Positions 31,744 to 42,768 of a stretch of 64,000 nt of DNA are shown here, in pieces (position 1 is the first letter of the stretch; each line of letters opens with the position of its first letter). The notes under the pieces were generated by a model that searched no databases, was not told the origin of the DNA, and saw nothing but the letters and a program-made list of their open reading frames with translations. The stretch lies in NCBI GenBank assembly GCA_964035575.1, contig OZ037891.1, positions 310,001-374,000 of the forward strand. The letters are read 5' to 3'. The stretch comes from Rhynchopus sp. YZ270_cl-10 (lineage: Eukaryota > Euglenozoa > Diplonemea > Diplonemida > Diplonemidae). Position numbers and translations under genes: made by a program.

Positions 31744-32716
31744 GTGATGAGTTTGGAGGAGACGTATAATTCATCTTTCCAGTTTTTCTTTTTTTGTTAA
31801 AATGTCAAGGTGTGTTTGTCTGTGTGAATCACGCTACTGACAGGATTCGTTTCCGCCCCCACCCTTCCCCCACCCTCCCGATCAAAATAGACGAGTGTTT
31901 CCTCTAGGAACCCGTTTATCTTTTTTGTTGTTGCTTTTTTCCCCCCCTCCCATCTCTTTCAAGTTTTCCCTCCTTTCCCCCCCGCACAAAATAGCAAAGA
32001 TAAAAAAATAAATAAATCAAAAAGCAAAAGAACAGAAAAAATCCGGACTCTTTGTCAAGGATTTTTTTCTTCTTAGGATTTTTGTTTTATTTTCCGTTTT
32101 TTCTCTCTTCTTTTTTTCCCTCCATGTTTCGTTCCCTTATTCCAACCGTTTTCCCCCTTTCTTTTCCCTTCCTCTCCTATCATTTTCCCCCACACATGCT
32201 AATTTAGAGAAACCGATTCTCATCTATTTTTTTTCTCTTTGTTTGTTTGTTTGTTTTCCTCAAAAAGCATTTTATCCAAAAACAACACAATACAAAAAAA
32301 AACAAACAAAGTGCATTTCCCTCATGAACACTATCCAAACAAAAAAATCAAGAAGAAGAAGAAAAAAAAACTGTGTGCAATACACAGTTCTCAAGGTGCT
32401 CAATACGAGGCGAATATATTGCAAATTAGTTAGCAACGTTTATCAAATTGAAAAAAAAAAAAAAAACTGATTGTTTAGAGCAGGGAAGTTCCTAAGTGGG
32501 ACCGAGAACATGAAATTCTGGATTTTAGTTTTTTTTTCCTTTTTTTTTTTCCTTTTTTTCCTTAGGGGGCTTTCTTGTGGTTTCTGGTGGGTTTCACTGT
32601 AGGTGACACACCACCAGTGTGGTGAAATGGTCGAAACTCTCAAAAGCAAGAGTTTTCAGGGGGCAAGAAAAAAAAATTGACAACAAAATCCTTCACTGTC
32701 CAGGGCTGTACCCCCA

Positions 32717-32840
32717 ATTTTTTTTTTGCCTGCGGCGCCATTTTTCATTTTTTGCTCTGCAAAAAAGGGTTCGTTGGAAGCTAGATTTTTACACTGTACT
32801 CAAATTTTTTTGCCTGCGGCGCCATTTATATTATTTTTTG
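32717..32840. repeat. Tandem duplication with GCCTGCGGCGCCATTT
   Basis: TTTTTTTGCCTGCGGCGCCA occurs at about 32722 and 32804, each followed by an ATTTTTTGCTC(T/C)GCAAAAA stretch, so the unit is about 84 bp. GCCTGCGGCGC also occurs near 31455, and its complement near 8854. Confidence 0.7.
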
Positions 32841-32854
32841 CTCCGCAAAAAGAG

Positions 32855-32890
32855 AAGTGCAACGCCTCACCGTTCATCGGCGGAAGCACT
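32855..32890 (-). repeat. GTGCCTGCGTC-class repeat, inverted partial copy
   Basis: On the minus strand: AGTGCTTCCGCCGATGAACG, GTGAGGCGTTGCACTT. The 5' part lacks TGCGTC, but AGTGC/GCACT pairing is kept. It is the second of two clear inverted copies in the window. Confidence 0.75.
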
Positions 32891-33360
32891 GGTTCCACGG
32901 GTTATCGAACCCCAGAGAGCACTTCATTGGCATGCACGCGGTTACCGCGAGGGAGCGTGTATGCAGGTACAAAATCACTGCCCCATCCAAATAATATTCC
33001 CAACGTCTTTGGGGATCCCCTTGCATTTTGCAGCCAAAAATGCAACTAGACCAAAGCAAAAAGTTCCGCGCGAGTGTAGCGCGCCCGGGTTTGGACCCCT
33101 TTTAATTTCGAGGGGCGGTTAAAGTGGGCCCAGAATCACAGTTCTGACACTCATTTAGCATTGTGAGCAACTCACTAGTGGTCGTAACCAAAATTTGTAT
33201 CAATCAAGAACTTGTCCATTTTCTCGAAATGACCCCACTACAGTGAGGGTAGAGCTCGGAAAGCCCGAAAAAGGGCAAAAAACCCCACCCAAAAAAAGGA
33301 AAAAAACGGGAACATAAATCCAGAATTTTGCTGTTTTTTCCGAGAACAAGGAACAACCCT

Positions 33361-35384
33361 CACCATGGACTTGTAATGACATTACGTGACGAGGGACGAG
33401 GGAAATTACGTGGGAAATTACGCGCGCAATGACGTCGTCACGACGCGGGCACCCCCTCGTAATGACGACGTCATGACGTGGGGTTTTCCTCGTCACGACG
33501 ACGGCATTACGACGTCATGACGAGGGGTGCCCTCGTAATTACGAGGGGACCCCTCGTAATTACGAGGGGTGCTCCCGTGGTCATTGTCTGGCTATTGCCT
33601 CCCAGGGAAAGGGACTCTCGAATTTTTTTTTTTGCCCCTATAAAGGGCTAATTTCGACGATTTGAGGCCATTAAAAGCAAAATTTGATGCTTTTGAGCAT
33701 CTGTGGGGGTCTAAAACGCGTTTTTGCGGTTTTTTTTCCTCCTTCCCCCATATTTTTCTTTACCGACTACTTTGGCTCAGCATAAAAAAAATTTTAAATA
33801 AAGGTCGAGATTTAGGTAGTGGCCAAGTAAAAGAACACAATTTTTTAATGGACCATCTGGGGGTACACAAATACGCAGTTCTCCTCTCAAAAACCACGGA
33901 TATTTTACGATATCCTGTGTCCATTATAATACCGTAATCGTAAGAATTCTGGGAGGGTAATATTTCTTGTTTTTTTCTGTTCCTTTTTCCACCACACCTC
34001 CAAAAACACCCTCACAGGATGACAGTATACAAAAACATGATAAACGATGAAAACCCGCAACTCTACGCCACAGGTTCTTTCTTCCTCTGGGAAACTCTTT
34101 GTCAGTCACTGCTATAGCCATTTAACCCAGGGAGCATAGCTAGTGCAAGAAATTCGACTTCGGGATCCGGAAAGTCTGTCCTCTGCTCTTGCGGAGGACT
34201 AGGCACAAGAAAATATTGCGTTCCCCCAGGAAACTAATTTTTGTCACAGTAATTTTTGCCCAGGGCATGCTCTTGAAGCATGGCGGCTTGGTGTGAGAAG
34301 GGGCAGTGTGTTGTTTTGTTCTAGATTTCAACGGTTGTTAGAACGAGTCAAGTGGATGCTTATCTAAACACTGACTTTAGTACAGACCCGAGAGATCACA
34401 CATGACTTTGAGGAAAGAACAAAGCAATGCATCTGTACCCGCACGCCAGGTTGTAGTTACTTCAGGATTTTCTTAAGTTTGCATGAAAGAGAAGGGGGCG
34501 AAACCTTTGTATACGTCTACGACGAAGGTAGTAGCCTAATGACAACCATGTGGTGGCTGTAATTCACATCCCTTAGAATTACCAGAATTCAGCCTTTGTT
34601 GAAGTAATGTGCATACTTGTATGTGCGTGTCACGCTTCTCCACCCTTAAATGGGTGCACCGCTCGGTGAGCAGTGGTAACCCTTCTCGACTAGTGCAAAC
34701 TTAAGAATTTTCTGCTGTAACTTACCAAAATCGATTTTCTCACCCCAAACACCCGCAACACCCCACCTGCTACTTCGGTAGCCTGTGTTGTTGGGAGTTG
34801 GTTCTCATGTTGATCCCCAGTGTCTTGCACTGCTTCTTCTGAGCCCAACGCTGTTTGGCCTGTCGACGTAATAAATACGAAGACAGGGCGGCGGTGCCAA
34901 CAATTTTCCGATGATGTAACGTTTTATCTGATTGATTTATCGTTTGATATACCTTGTGTGTGCTACTTCATGCACACCCAAGCAAGGTATATTGAAAGGT
35001 ACTTTCAAGCGATACTTCGTTATGTCATTGGGGGTACCTGGGTACCTGGGTACCTGGGTACCTGGGTACCTGGGTACCTGGGTACCTGGGTACCTGGGTA
35101 CCTGGGTACCTGGGTACCTGGGTACCTGGGTACCTGGGTACCTGGGTACCTGGGTACCTGGGTACCTGGGTACCTGGGTACCTGGGTACCTGGGTACCTG
35201 GGTACCTGGGTACCTGGGTGCCCACGTCATGACGACGTCATGACGAGGTAATTACGAGGGGGTGCCCTCGTAATTACCTCGTCATGACGAGGGCACCCCC
35301 TCGTAATTACGAGGGGGTGCCCTCGTCAAGGCACTCGTAATTACCTCGTCATGACGCGCGTAATGTCATTACGAGTCCATGGTG
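33361..35384. mobile_element. 2.0-kb element with palindrome-rich inverted ends
   Basis: Left CACCATGGACTTGTAATGAC continuing ATTACG is matched by the complement of the right end CACCATGGACTCGTAATGAC. The inverted region goes on for about 200 bp on the left and 165 bp on the right as tandem palindromes of the GACGTCATGACG and CCTCGTAATTACGAGG kinds, many shared between the ends. The 1.4-kb core has no credible ORF. The right end also holds a GGTACCTG minisatellite. No target duplication was found. It is probably a non-autonomous DNA element with expanded ends. Confidence 0.75.
35033..35219. repeat. GGTACCTG minisatellite, ~23 copies
   Basis: Perfect 8-bp repeat, each unit carrying the palindrome GGTACC. 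It directly adjoins the palindromic right end of the 33361-35384 element. It keeps several frames open (GYLGTWVP repeats), which are not genes. The lack of variation suggests recent expansion. Confidence 0.97.
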
Positions 35385-35532
35385 CTGGTTTAGAGAGAAT
35401 GGACGAATTCTCTCTCCGCGTCTCTCCATATCCCTCCTACTCTAACAAGATTATTTTTTTTTTCTCTTCTTGAGGGTAAAAATGGGGACTTCATAATAAA
35501 AAAAGTAACTCCGGCATCATATAGACCTGCAG

Positions 35533-35582
35533 TATAGCGGAAAGCATCCTCGGGGTGGCTACACTAATACAACTAGGTTTTC
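35533..35582 (+). repeat. Diverged AGTG...CACT repeat
   Basis: TATAGCGGAAAGCATCCTCG, GGGTGGCTACACTAATACAA, CTAGGTTTTC, then an A-run. A sister with the same TATAGCGGAA start lies at 45536. Confidence 0.7.
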
Positions 35583-36311
35583 TTCAAAAAAAAAAAGGTT
35601 TCTGTTTATTTTCCCCCCGCAGTGGAAGGGAAAGTGAGGAATGTGTGTCTCTCTCTCTTGTCGATGTTATCTGATATTTTTTTTTTCTTTTTTTTCTTTT
35701 TTTTTATTCTATTATACCATCTATTCAGTAGAATAGTTAGTATATGAAACAATTTTTTTTTCCAAGAAGTAATGTTCCACATGCTTTTTTTTGGGTACCT
35801 TACCTTCCTCTCACCTTCGGAAGGAGATGGAGAGGCGGAGGGGTGTGGAGGTGGTCCACCCTCTTTTATTCTTTTTTAATTTTTACATCCAAAAAAAAGC
35901 AAGGGTACATTTTTCGCCCCCCTCTTTACCTTCTTTTCGTTTAGAAAAGAAAGTATATGAAATAATTTATTTTGAAAAATAACAATATCGGCACTACAGT
36001 AATGTTCAAACGAAGGTTAGGAACAAGGAGAGGGGTAGAGATAAGAAAAAAAAATGATGAACTGTATTTTTCCTTTATGGTATGATTGTTTATTTTTTTT
36101 TATCCAGATTTTCCTCTTCTACAATTTCCCTGCCTTGCGACACAGAATTGTGTCATTTTTTTAAAAATATATTTAGACGACCACATCCACTTTGCCCCTT
36201 CGCTGTTATTTGGTGTTCTTCATTCCGTTTTTTTTTTCGTTCCTTTTTTTGTTGTTGAAATCCAGCAGCCACATAACTCGTTTTCCTTTTTTTTTGCAAC
36301 ATTTTCCCCTC

Positions 36312-36580
36312 AGTGCCCTGCGTCCACTGATGAACGCTGAGGGGTTTGCACATTTCAACTTCTCTTTGTGAGAGAGTGTGTATACACGAGAGGTTTTCTT
36401 ATCCTTTGCTTTGCTGTTTGTTAAAGTCGTAAGATCATGAATAAGTTTTCTGATATCAGATGTAAAACGAAATGGATTGTAGGACTGCATGGTTGGGGTG
36501 TTCACCCCCCCTGGTCCACCTGCATCATTGTACCAAGATACACTGTTCACGAGAGGGCTTTGTATTTCAAATCAACTTTC
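36312..36580 (+). repeat. Cluster: GTGCCTGCGTC, ACGAGAGG and TACA-type repeats
   Basis: 36312-36367: AGTGCCCTGCGTCCACTGAT, GAACGCTGAGGGGTTTGCAC, ATTTCAACTTC. 36375-36410: GTATACACGAGAGG followed by T-rich DNA. 36537-36580: GATACACTGTTCACGAGAGG, GCTTTGTATTTCAAATCAAC, TTTC. All three face the same way. Confidence 0.8.
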
Positions 36581-37267
36581 TTTTTCCTCTCGTTCATTAG
36601 TGCAACACAACATAAACGATTTTTCTTTTTTATATGCCAACCAAAAGAAAAGCTGCTCAAAGGAATGGTTGATGCACTGTTCACAACCATTCTACTAGGC
36701 ACTTACCCCCCTCCCCTGTTCGATTTTATCGATACTTCGCAAATCTGCAAAAAAAGAAAAGAAAACGAGACCCGGTTTTGGGACACAACACTTCTTTGAT
36801 TCTTCATATTTTTTTATAGAAAAAAAAATTCCATTTTTTTTCTTCTCTGCTTGAAAAAAAACACTCTGCTTCTCCTGGCATGTGGGGTTCTATTTTTCTT
36901 TTCTCTCTCCCCTCCTCTCCCCTCTTTTTTTTATCCACTCCCCTAGTACTGAATCCACCCTGCATCGCCCTTAACGTTGCATCTGTTTTGCTTGGGTTTT
37001 TTCTTCTTCTTCTATGGAAGGTGTACCTCCTGTGAAAAGCCCATTTTTTCTCTTGAAGCATTCCTTTATTACATTTGATGCCTATCCATTGGTCATCGTT
37101 TTTCTCTTTTTTTTTTTAAATTTTGAGATCTGTGTCAGGGTATTTTTGTTTCGTTTTTTGTACCCCGATACAACAAAGGTGCAGATCACCTTCTCGCCGT
37201 CTCTAACTCCGAAAAGTGGAGCAAAATGCCGGAATTGGTTTTTCTTCATTTTTTAGAAACCTTTCTT

Positions 37268-37342
37268 TGTGTACACGCGAGGCTCATATTCCAATGTTCT
37301 TTTTAAAAAGATGACTAAGCATGAGAGGCTTAGGGTCATCTA
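37268..37342 (+). repeat. Two adjacent ACGAGAGG-class stem-loops
   Basis: 37268-37300: TTGTGTACACGCGAGGCTCA, TATTCCAATGTTC, then T's. 37310-37342: GATGACTAAGCATGAGAGGC, TTAGGGTCATC. In the second, GATGA pairs fully with TCATC and CTAAGC with GCTTAG, the best-paired copy in the window. Confidence 0.8.
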
Positions 37343-37947
37343 AAAAAACGGCGTGGCGTGGATATATTCTGTTGCGACACGTGATTTTTCCAAGTTTTCA
37401 AAAAAACCTTTTTTTTCCCCCATCTTTTTTTCCAAACATCCAACCCAAGAACTCCCCTAATCGAATAGAGCGCAAGGCCTCTGAGTGTAAAGAGAGAGGT
37501 CTGGGGGGGTTGTTCTCCCCCCCCCTTCAATCATCCCCCCATTGTCTCACCTTATGTTATCCATCTTCAGTGGGTACGGAGGGAGATTGTCGACACAACG
37601 TGGATCGTGCATCATTCGTGTATGTTAGGGTCTTATAGGGGGGGAAAGAGGGGGGTCCTTTCTATGTACCCATTTCTCTCCTGTAACGCTCTTAAGAGCA
37701 GTCTCGTTGCTAGCCTGTGGTGATTGGGTCGTATGTTTCCCCCATAGCGGGTTGGTTTGTTCTATTGGTGATGCGTGTAGGACATTTGAATGAACGAAAG
37801 GTTCCCAATCCGAAAGTCCAGCGCCTTTGGGTGGCATTTTAGGAGTGAGGGCAGCGCCTCTTTGGTGGGGTGGTTTGTCGGGGGGAAAAAAAAGGGAAAA
37901 AAAAAGGGGGAATGTTGTCAAAAGACATGTGTTATTTCCCCCAAAAA

Positions 37948-37987
37948 TAGTGAAGTTCGTATCCTCGGATGTACACCAAAGTTTTCA
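37948..37987 (+). repeat. Shortened AGTG...CACT repeat
   Basis: TAGTGAAGTTCGTATCCTCG, GATGTACACCAAAGTTTTCA. It lacks the middle TAATACAACC but keeps both ends. Confidence 0.65.
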
Positions 37988-39244
37988 ATATAATAATCAA
38001 AAAGCTGTGAATTTTTTGTCTAATGTCGTGTGTTGCTATATCAGCCCAACGTTTTTTTTTTCTTCCCGTTTTTGGAAAAAAAAAGTCATAGGTCCGTCGA
38101 TTTGTTCAGGTTTACAAAAAGTTTAAGTTTCTCCCCATCCCCCCGCACCACCCTATATGATATGTTTCAAGAAGCCTGTACTTCATTCTCAAAAAGACGT
38201 TTTTTTTTAAATTAACCCAAAAAAAATTGACCAAGGATTGGCTCCGAAGGTATGTATAGATTGCTAGAGGGTTCGCGTTAGTATAGGGTTGATGTGGCTG
38301 CGGTCGCGCTCTCGGGTGCAACTGCGGTCCTCTGGTTCTCGACTAACACTGCCCTGGATTCATCTATGCAACTACAATGAAGTGGTTCCTCATATCTCAT
38401 TATTAACCCACTCTTTTTTTTTTGGGATTTGAGGAATGCCTTTCTGTCAGCAGTTTCACAACCCTTTTTCCTTTTTCTAGGTGATATTTTGAGCAGTCAA
38501 AAAAAGCCCACCTCAAAAAAGATTAATGGAAACTGTCTGTACACTACAACAGATTGGCATAAAAAAATTTTCTTGGTAGGGTACCTTTATTGGCCCCATT
38601 CAGAAAGCCTTCACCCCCCTTCTTATAAGTACAAATGTATTGTAAAGCTTGAGGGGGTATACAACTTCCTTATTTCCTATGTGTCTTTTGTGTGTTTTAT
38701 GTGTTTAATTAAAGCTGCGAACGTCAAAATAAATGGCACCAAAAAAACAGCATAACACAAAATACCACAATGCAAAGAGAAGAGAGTGCATGAATTCTGT
38801 CTCTGTTCTTCTTTTGCCCCCCCCTGCCAAGCCCCAGTTTTTTCTTTTCTTTTTTTTTTTTGCCAATTTTTCCGTAAGATGACATAAGTCCAGCGTGGTC
38901 TCATCTTTCCAACATTTTTATCAAAATGGAAAATCTACGTGCCTAGCTAGCACTAGGTGCATATATACCGCTCTGAGGGATTCCCTATTACATTGAGGAC
39001 CCCACACAACACAGCATGTGTGTGTGTGTGGGGGAAAAAAATGCTCTATCAAAATCTCGTTTCTCGTCCCACCCTCCACCCACACTCCGTCTCTCATCCC
39101 CCCCCCTCGCCACTCCCCCGTCCGTTAACACGAAGCAAAAAAAAAAAGGGGGTATTTTTTTTGGTCGTTTCTTTCACCTTTACCTTCTTCCTTTGCATTT
39201 TAAATAATCCTTTTTTTATTTCCTATTCAGGCAGGCCTCCCTGC

Positions 39245-41449
39245 ATGGTCGCACATCTGCCACAAAATGGAGGAGTGTCTGTAGGGTATCGTGGTGCAAG
39301 CTTCAGGTCGCTTTTGGAGTTGGGGAGGGGTAGTAGGTTGTTGGAGGAAAGGACACGTGGTGCGTTGTGTGCGGTGTTGAACGCAGATTTGCCTGCCGCG
39401 CCTGCCCCGCTTCTGAGAGAGCCTGCACCGCCCGAAGCAGAGGGTCTGGTAGTACCGTTGGCACCCATCCTCACGCTCCCACCACCACCACCACCTCTGG
39501 TGCACAGACCGACTCCTCCGCCAAGGAAGGTAGCACCGCAGCCTACACCGCTCTCCGTTCAGGTCGGCGTTCTGACAGAAATAGCGACACACATGCCAGA
39601 CTTCAACGCACCAGAGAAGAGCATGCCTACATCGCCCCCCACTGCAGAGGGGAGTTCTTCTTCCTCTTCCTCCTCCTCCTCTTCTTCTTCTTCTTCGTCT
39701 TCCACATCATCAGTTTCGCCTCTTGCAAAGATATCAGTTGAGGGAAGCAAACCAATTGAAAAGCCAGAGAATGAAGTTCCTGAAAAGCCTGCCGAAATAA
39801 TGTCAAATGGTCAATCCGAAATGAAGGTGATTGAAGGGGGTGGAGGAGGGGACGATGGTTTGCTGAAGGCATTGCTTCGGAGGGATGGGAGGGGAAAGGG
39901 GAGGGGGGGTGACAGCTCTGAGTCGAGTGTGGAGGAGGAGGAAAATGAGGTTGCCATCCCTTCAAACCATACACAAGATACACAAAATGCTGACAACCTG
40001 GAGAACATCACCACCACCACCACCACCATCCAGCCAGACACCACCTTCCAAGACTCTCCACTACGCATCCCTTCCCCCGCCTTCGCTGAGAGCACCGGAG
40101 ACGGTCGGACCGATGTGTTTGGGGCAACCACTACCATCACCCCACCACCCTTCCCAGAAGAACCCACTCTGCTCTCTCCGGTGATGGCTGAGGTGCAGCC
40201 TGTAGGGGTCGCAAGCCCTGTTGTCTCAGTAGGATTTGAGGTAGCTTCGCCTTCAGAACGGTCTGAAGGTTGTCCCATTTCAATTGGAAGCAATGTTGCA
40301 ACGATACGGCCAGGTTCTGCGACATCTATTATACGTTGTGAAAAAGCGAGCAACACCTCTCCAATACCTCCACCTCAACCAGAATATACCGATGCCGCAA
40401 CTTCCCTATCATATGAAACAAAAGACCATACAACACAAACCGCAGTTCTCACCATAACCACCTCAATGCAGGCAAGCATCGAACACCACGACCGCAGCGT
40501 TTCTACAGACATCGAACCACAGAAAGGTGGTCCACACTATGAAGCGGTGGAGGGGGTGCTTCTTGGGAATGCGTTTAGCGAAATGGAGGGAGGGGAGGTA
40601 AGGGGTGCGGTGCGGTCTATGGTGTTGTGGTGTGCCACGCATATGCCCTGGGCTGAGGGAGGGGGGTGGAGGGTGTTGGCAGGGCGGGTGGATTGTCTGC
40701 GGGGTTGCCTGCTTGCAAGGACACATGATGCGCAGAAGAGAACTACAGTGCAAATGCAATCCATATACATCCTCAAGGTCCTCGCGGAGACCCTCCGTAC
40801 CAAGCTTGTTCACCTCTCGCAAGCCACGCAGAGTGAAGCCCTCAGCGCTGCAGAGCTGAAAGGGGAGACGCTAGATGCACAACGCTATGGCCTACCTGCG
40901 GTGCCTTCTATTGAGGCAGATCTCAATGCGTTTTTGGTCTGGGCTCTTTGTGCGGTAGGCAAAGGGAAGGGGAACGGGAATGGGAATGGGAAAGGGAACG
41001 CAACAGACCGCTACTCTGCTTTGATTGCCAATGCAGCAAGGTTTGCGGTGTTGCTGGGGGGTGGTGATGGTGGTGGTGACAGTAAAGGGGTTGGGTGGGA
41101 AACATCACTCCGCGAGACCGAAGCGCTTCTCATCGACGCAGAATGTGTGAATGGGGCGTGTGCAGTACTCAGACGGGCGGGCTATGTACTGCGAGGGGTG
41201 ACCCTCTTTGGCAGGGCACTACTGCTTCGTGGGGAGGGGGAGGAAGGGGAGGAAGGGGAGGAGGAGAAGGAGAAGGAGAAGGGGGACAAGGCATTGATAG
41301 GTAAGGGCCGTTCTGTAGTCCCAAAAGGCGCAGCGCGCTTCCTCTCGCAGCGCCCAGAGGGGACAACGCTGCCGCCCTTCGGGTCAGCAGGGGGGACGTT
41401 AGTGTGGATGCTCAGGTCTCTGGATATGCCTCCGCATGTCTACTGCTGA
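39245..41449 (+). CDS. Ser/Pro/Thr-rich protein, ~734 aa, unknown
   Basis: ATG 39245, 15 bp after a likely splice acceptor (TATTCAG), to TGA 41447-41449. The frame is open further upstream, but that part is spacer-like. Residues 1-435 are low in complexity: a proline run near 79-86, a Ser run of about 20 (near 137-157) coded by TCC/TCT repeats, acidic patches and a Thr run. The C-terminal part (about 435-700) is more ordered, with MVLWCATHMPWAEGGGWRVL, a helical YILKVLAETLRTKLVHLSQA segment, a Gly/Asn/Lys repeat, and an acidic GEEGEEGEEEKEKEK run. No known domain is recognised. A second ORF begins 13 bp before the stop in another frame but is probably not used. Confidence 0.7.
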   Translation: MVAHLPQNGGVSVGYRGASFRSLLELGRGSRLLEERTRGALCAVLNADLPAAPAPLLREPAPPEAEGLVVPLAPILTLPPPPPPLVHRPTPPPRKVAPQPTPLSVQVGVLTEIATHMPDFNAPEKSMPTSPPTAEGSSSSSSSSSSSSSSSSSTSSVSPLAKISVEGSKPIEKPENEVPEKPAEIMSNGQSEMKVIEGGGGGDDGLLKALLRRDGRGKGRGGDSSESSVEEEENEVAIPSNHTQDTQNADNLENITTTTTTIQPDTTFQDSPLRIPSPAFAESTGDGRTDVFGATTTITPPPFPEEPTLLSPVMAEVQPVGVASPVVSVGFEVASPSERSEGCPISIGSNVATIRPGSATSIIRCEKASNTSPIPPPQPEYTDAATSLSYETKDHTTQTAVLTITTSMQASIEHHDRSVSTDIEPQKGGPHYEAVEGVLLGNAFSEMEGGEVRGAVRSMVLWCATHMPWAEGGGWRVLAGRVDCLRGCLLARTHDAQKRTTVQMQSIYILKVLAETLRTKLVHLSQATQSEALSAAELKGETLDAQRYGLPAVPSIEADLNAFLVWALCAVGKGKGNGNGNGKGNATDRYSALIANAARFAVLLGGGDGGGDSKGVGWETSLRETEALLIDAECVNGACAVLRRAGYVLRGVTLFGRALLLRGEGEEGEEGEEEKEKEKGDKALIGKGRSVVPKGAARFLSQRPEGTTLPPFGSAGGTLVWMLRSLDMPPHVYC

Positions 41450-41711
41450 GAAAGGGAGAGAGAAAGAGAAGGTGAAAGAGAGAAGGACCGATAACCGATG
41501 TTCTTTCGCATCATGCGAAGAAACCAGCCATTTTTTTAACCCCTATCCCTCATTTTTTTTCGCACCGCGCTTCAACGCTGTGCGTTTAGTTGTCTGTTGT
41601 AGCGCTATTTTTTTAAAAAAACGGTGTAATTCTTGCAATTTGAACTCCTATTCTATTCCACAACCCCCTCTATCACCTCAGGGAGGGAGTAAAACGGACC
41701 CCCTAAAAAAA

Positions 41712-42641
41712 ATGAGTGTTCTGTCTTCTGGCGCACGGTGGGGTGAGCCGACCTCTGTGTTACAGAGACGGACAGGGTCTTCTTTGTCGCGCCCCTCTTC
41801 TGTACATTCCTCTACATCCGCAACAGAGAAGCCGCGCCCTACCCCACAGCAACCTCCGGCTCGCGTCCGCAAGGTGCACGTCAAGACCACCCCTGAGGTA
41901 GAAAACCTCAGCTTCCACAGCAGTACCAGCAGCCTTGGGTCGCTCGCAAACTCCTCTGCAGGGCTTCTTCCTTCGATGCTTCTCCCCACTACACCACCAC
42001 CCCCTACCCTATGGCTATCCACCACCGACACCACACCACATGCCATCTTTGGAATGTACACCCTAGAGTCCGAACCTTACCACGGCATGCCGGTCTGGGG
42101 GAAAGGTTCCTTTAAGGTCTACTCCGATTCGCGGGACAGATGGAAGGTGATTGGCGGGGAGGGGATGGGGCGGGATGTGGGGATGTACATGGCAGATGGG
42201 GGTGCGCATGGTGGAGGGTTGCCGCATGGTGTGTCAGGGTGGCTTCGGTATGAAAGAGGAGAGTGGAAAAGTGCGCCGGAGGTGGGTATCTCTGCGGAAA
42301 GAGCGACAGTGAATAACAGTGGGTATATCTATATTGTTGGGAGAACCCATGGAAAGCACCGTTGCAAACAGTGCACCCAAGTTGTGGTTCCCGGAGATTG
42401 GTTCCGCTGCAATGTGTGCCAAGACAGTAACGAATGCGACCTGTGTGCCTCCTGCTTCAACTCCGGTACCCACCAGGAACATCAGTTTACTAGCATGGAT
42501 TATCCGTCCTTCATTCCAGGGCATCTCCTCCCAGATGCCCAGCCCTCAAAACGAAGGGCAAATGGCCGTGTTGATGAAACATCAAAAAAAGCGTTTCATG
42601 AAATAGCAGATAACACTATAGTAGTGCGTAAGGTGTCCTAG
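41712..42641 (+). CDS. ZZ-type zinc-finger protein with N-terminal shared domain
   Basis: ATG 41712 to TAG 42639-42641, 309 aa; the frame is open to 41436 but the upstream part looks like leader. Residues 1-105 are Ser/Pro/Thr-rich. Residues about 112-188 form a domain GMYTLESEPYHGMPVW...FKVYSDSRDRWKV...GMYMAD...GLPHGVSGWLR, closely matching the layout in the protein at 24496. A ZZ finger follows at about 214-266: CKQC, FRCNVC, CDLCASC and the H-x2-H pair in THQEHQF. ZZ fingers bind peptides or histone tails and occur in scaffold and ubiquitin-pathway proteins. The C-terminal ~40 residues are basic. This protein's role is unknown. Confidence 0.88.
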   Translation: MSVLSSGARWGEPTSVLQRRTGSSLSRPSSVHSSTSATEKPRPTPQQPPARVRKVHVKTTPEVENLSFHSSTSSLGSLANSSAGLLPSMLLPTTPPPPTLWLSTTDTTPHAIFGMYTLESEPYHGMPVWGKGSFKVYSDSRDRWKVIGGEGMGRDVGMYMADGGAHGGGLPHGVSGWLRYERGEWKSAPEVGISAERATVNNSGYIYIVGRTHGKHRCKQCTQVVVPGDWFRCNVCQDSNECDLCASCFNSGTHQEHQFTSMDYPSFIPGHLLPDAQPSKRRANGRVDETSKKAFHEIADNTIVVRKVS

Positions 42642-42768
42642 CCTTTTTTTGGGGTTTTTTTGTAAGGTGTGTAATGAGGTTCGTCTTTTATAAAGAAAAA
42701 AATCTTCTCGTTCTTTGATTTGCCCTTCGAGTTTTATTTTGGTTTTTTTTTTTGTTTCACGACGTTTT

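Larger units (their letters stand above)
30763..33360. other. Spacer with hAT-like element and repeats
   Basis: Holds the 711-bp element at 31033, pyrimidine-rich DNA with many homopolymers (31800-32300), a tandem duplication at 32717-32840 and an inverted GTGCCTGCGTC-class repeat. The segment around 33195-33235 (TTGTCCATTTTCTCGAAATGACCCC) resembles 31583-31610 inside the hAT-like element, so more element debris is present. No gene is called. Confidence 0.65.
35385..39244 (+). other. Long repeat-bearing spacer before the Ser/Pro-rich gene
   Basis: No gene recognised in 3.9 kb. It carries AGTG-class repeats (35533, 37948), a cluster at 36312-36580, a pair at 37268-37342, GTATATGAAA motifs (35740, 35951) and long pyrimidine tracts. 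Weak ORFs near 38430-38755 show no family. The last 110 bp are T-rich and end TATTCAG, a likely splice acceptor 15 bp before the next ATG. Confidence 0.65.

Noticed and set aside
32896-32930. GGTTATCGAACCCC as a tRNA B-box
   Set aside because: It is a small self-complementary hairpin; no acceptor or anticodon stems fit around it.
32619-33122. 167-codon plus-strand ORF
   Set aside because: It runs through a tandem duplication and an inverted small repeat, and its composition is not protein-like.
35025-35251. Long open frames GYLGTWVP and VPRYPGTQ on both strands
   Set aside because: Products of the perfect GGTACCTG minisatellite.
38429-38755. 108-codon plus-strand ORF with a hydrophobic C-terminus
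   Set aside because: No ATG at its start, AT-rich spacer composition, no recognisable motif.
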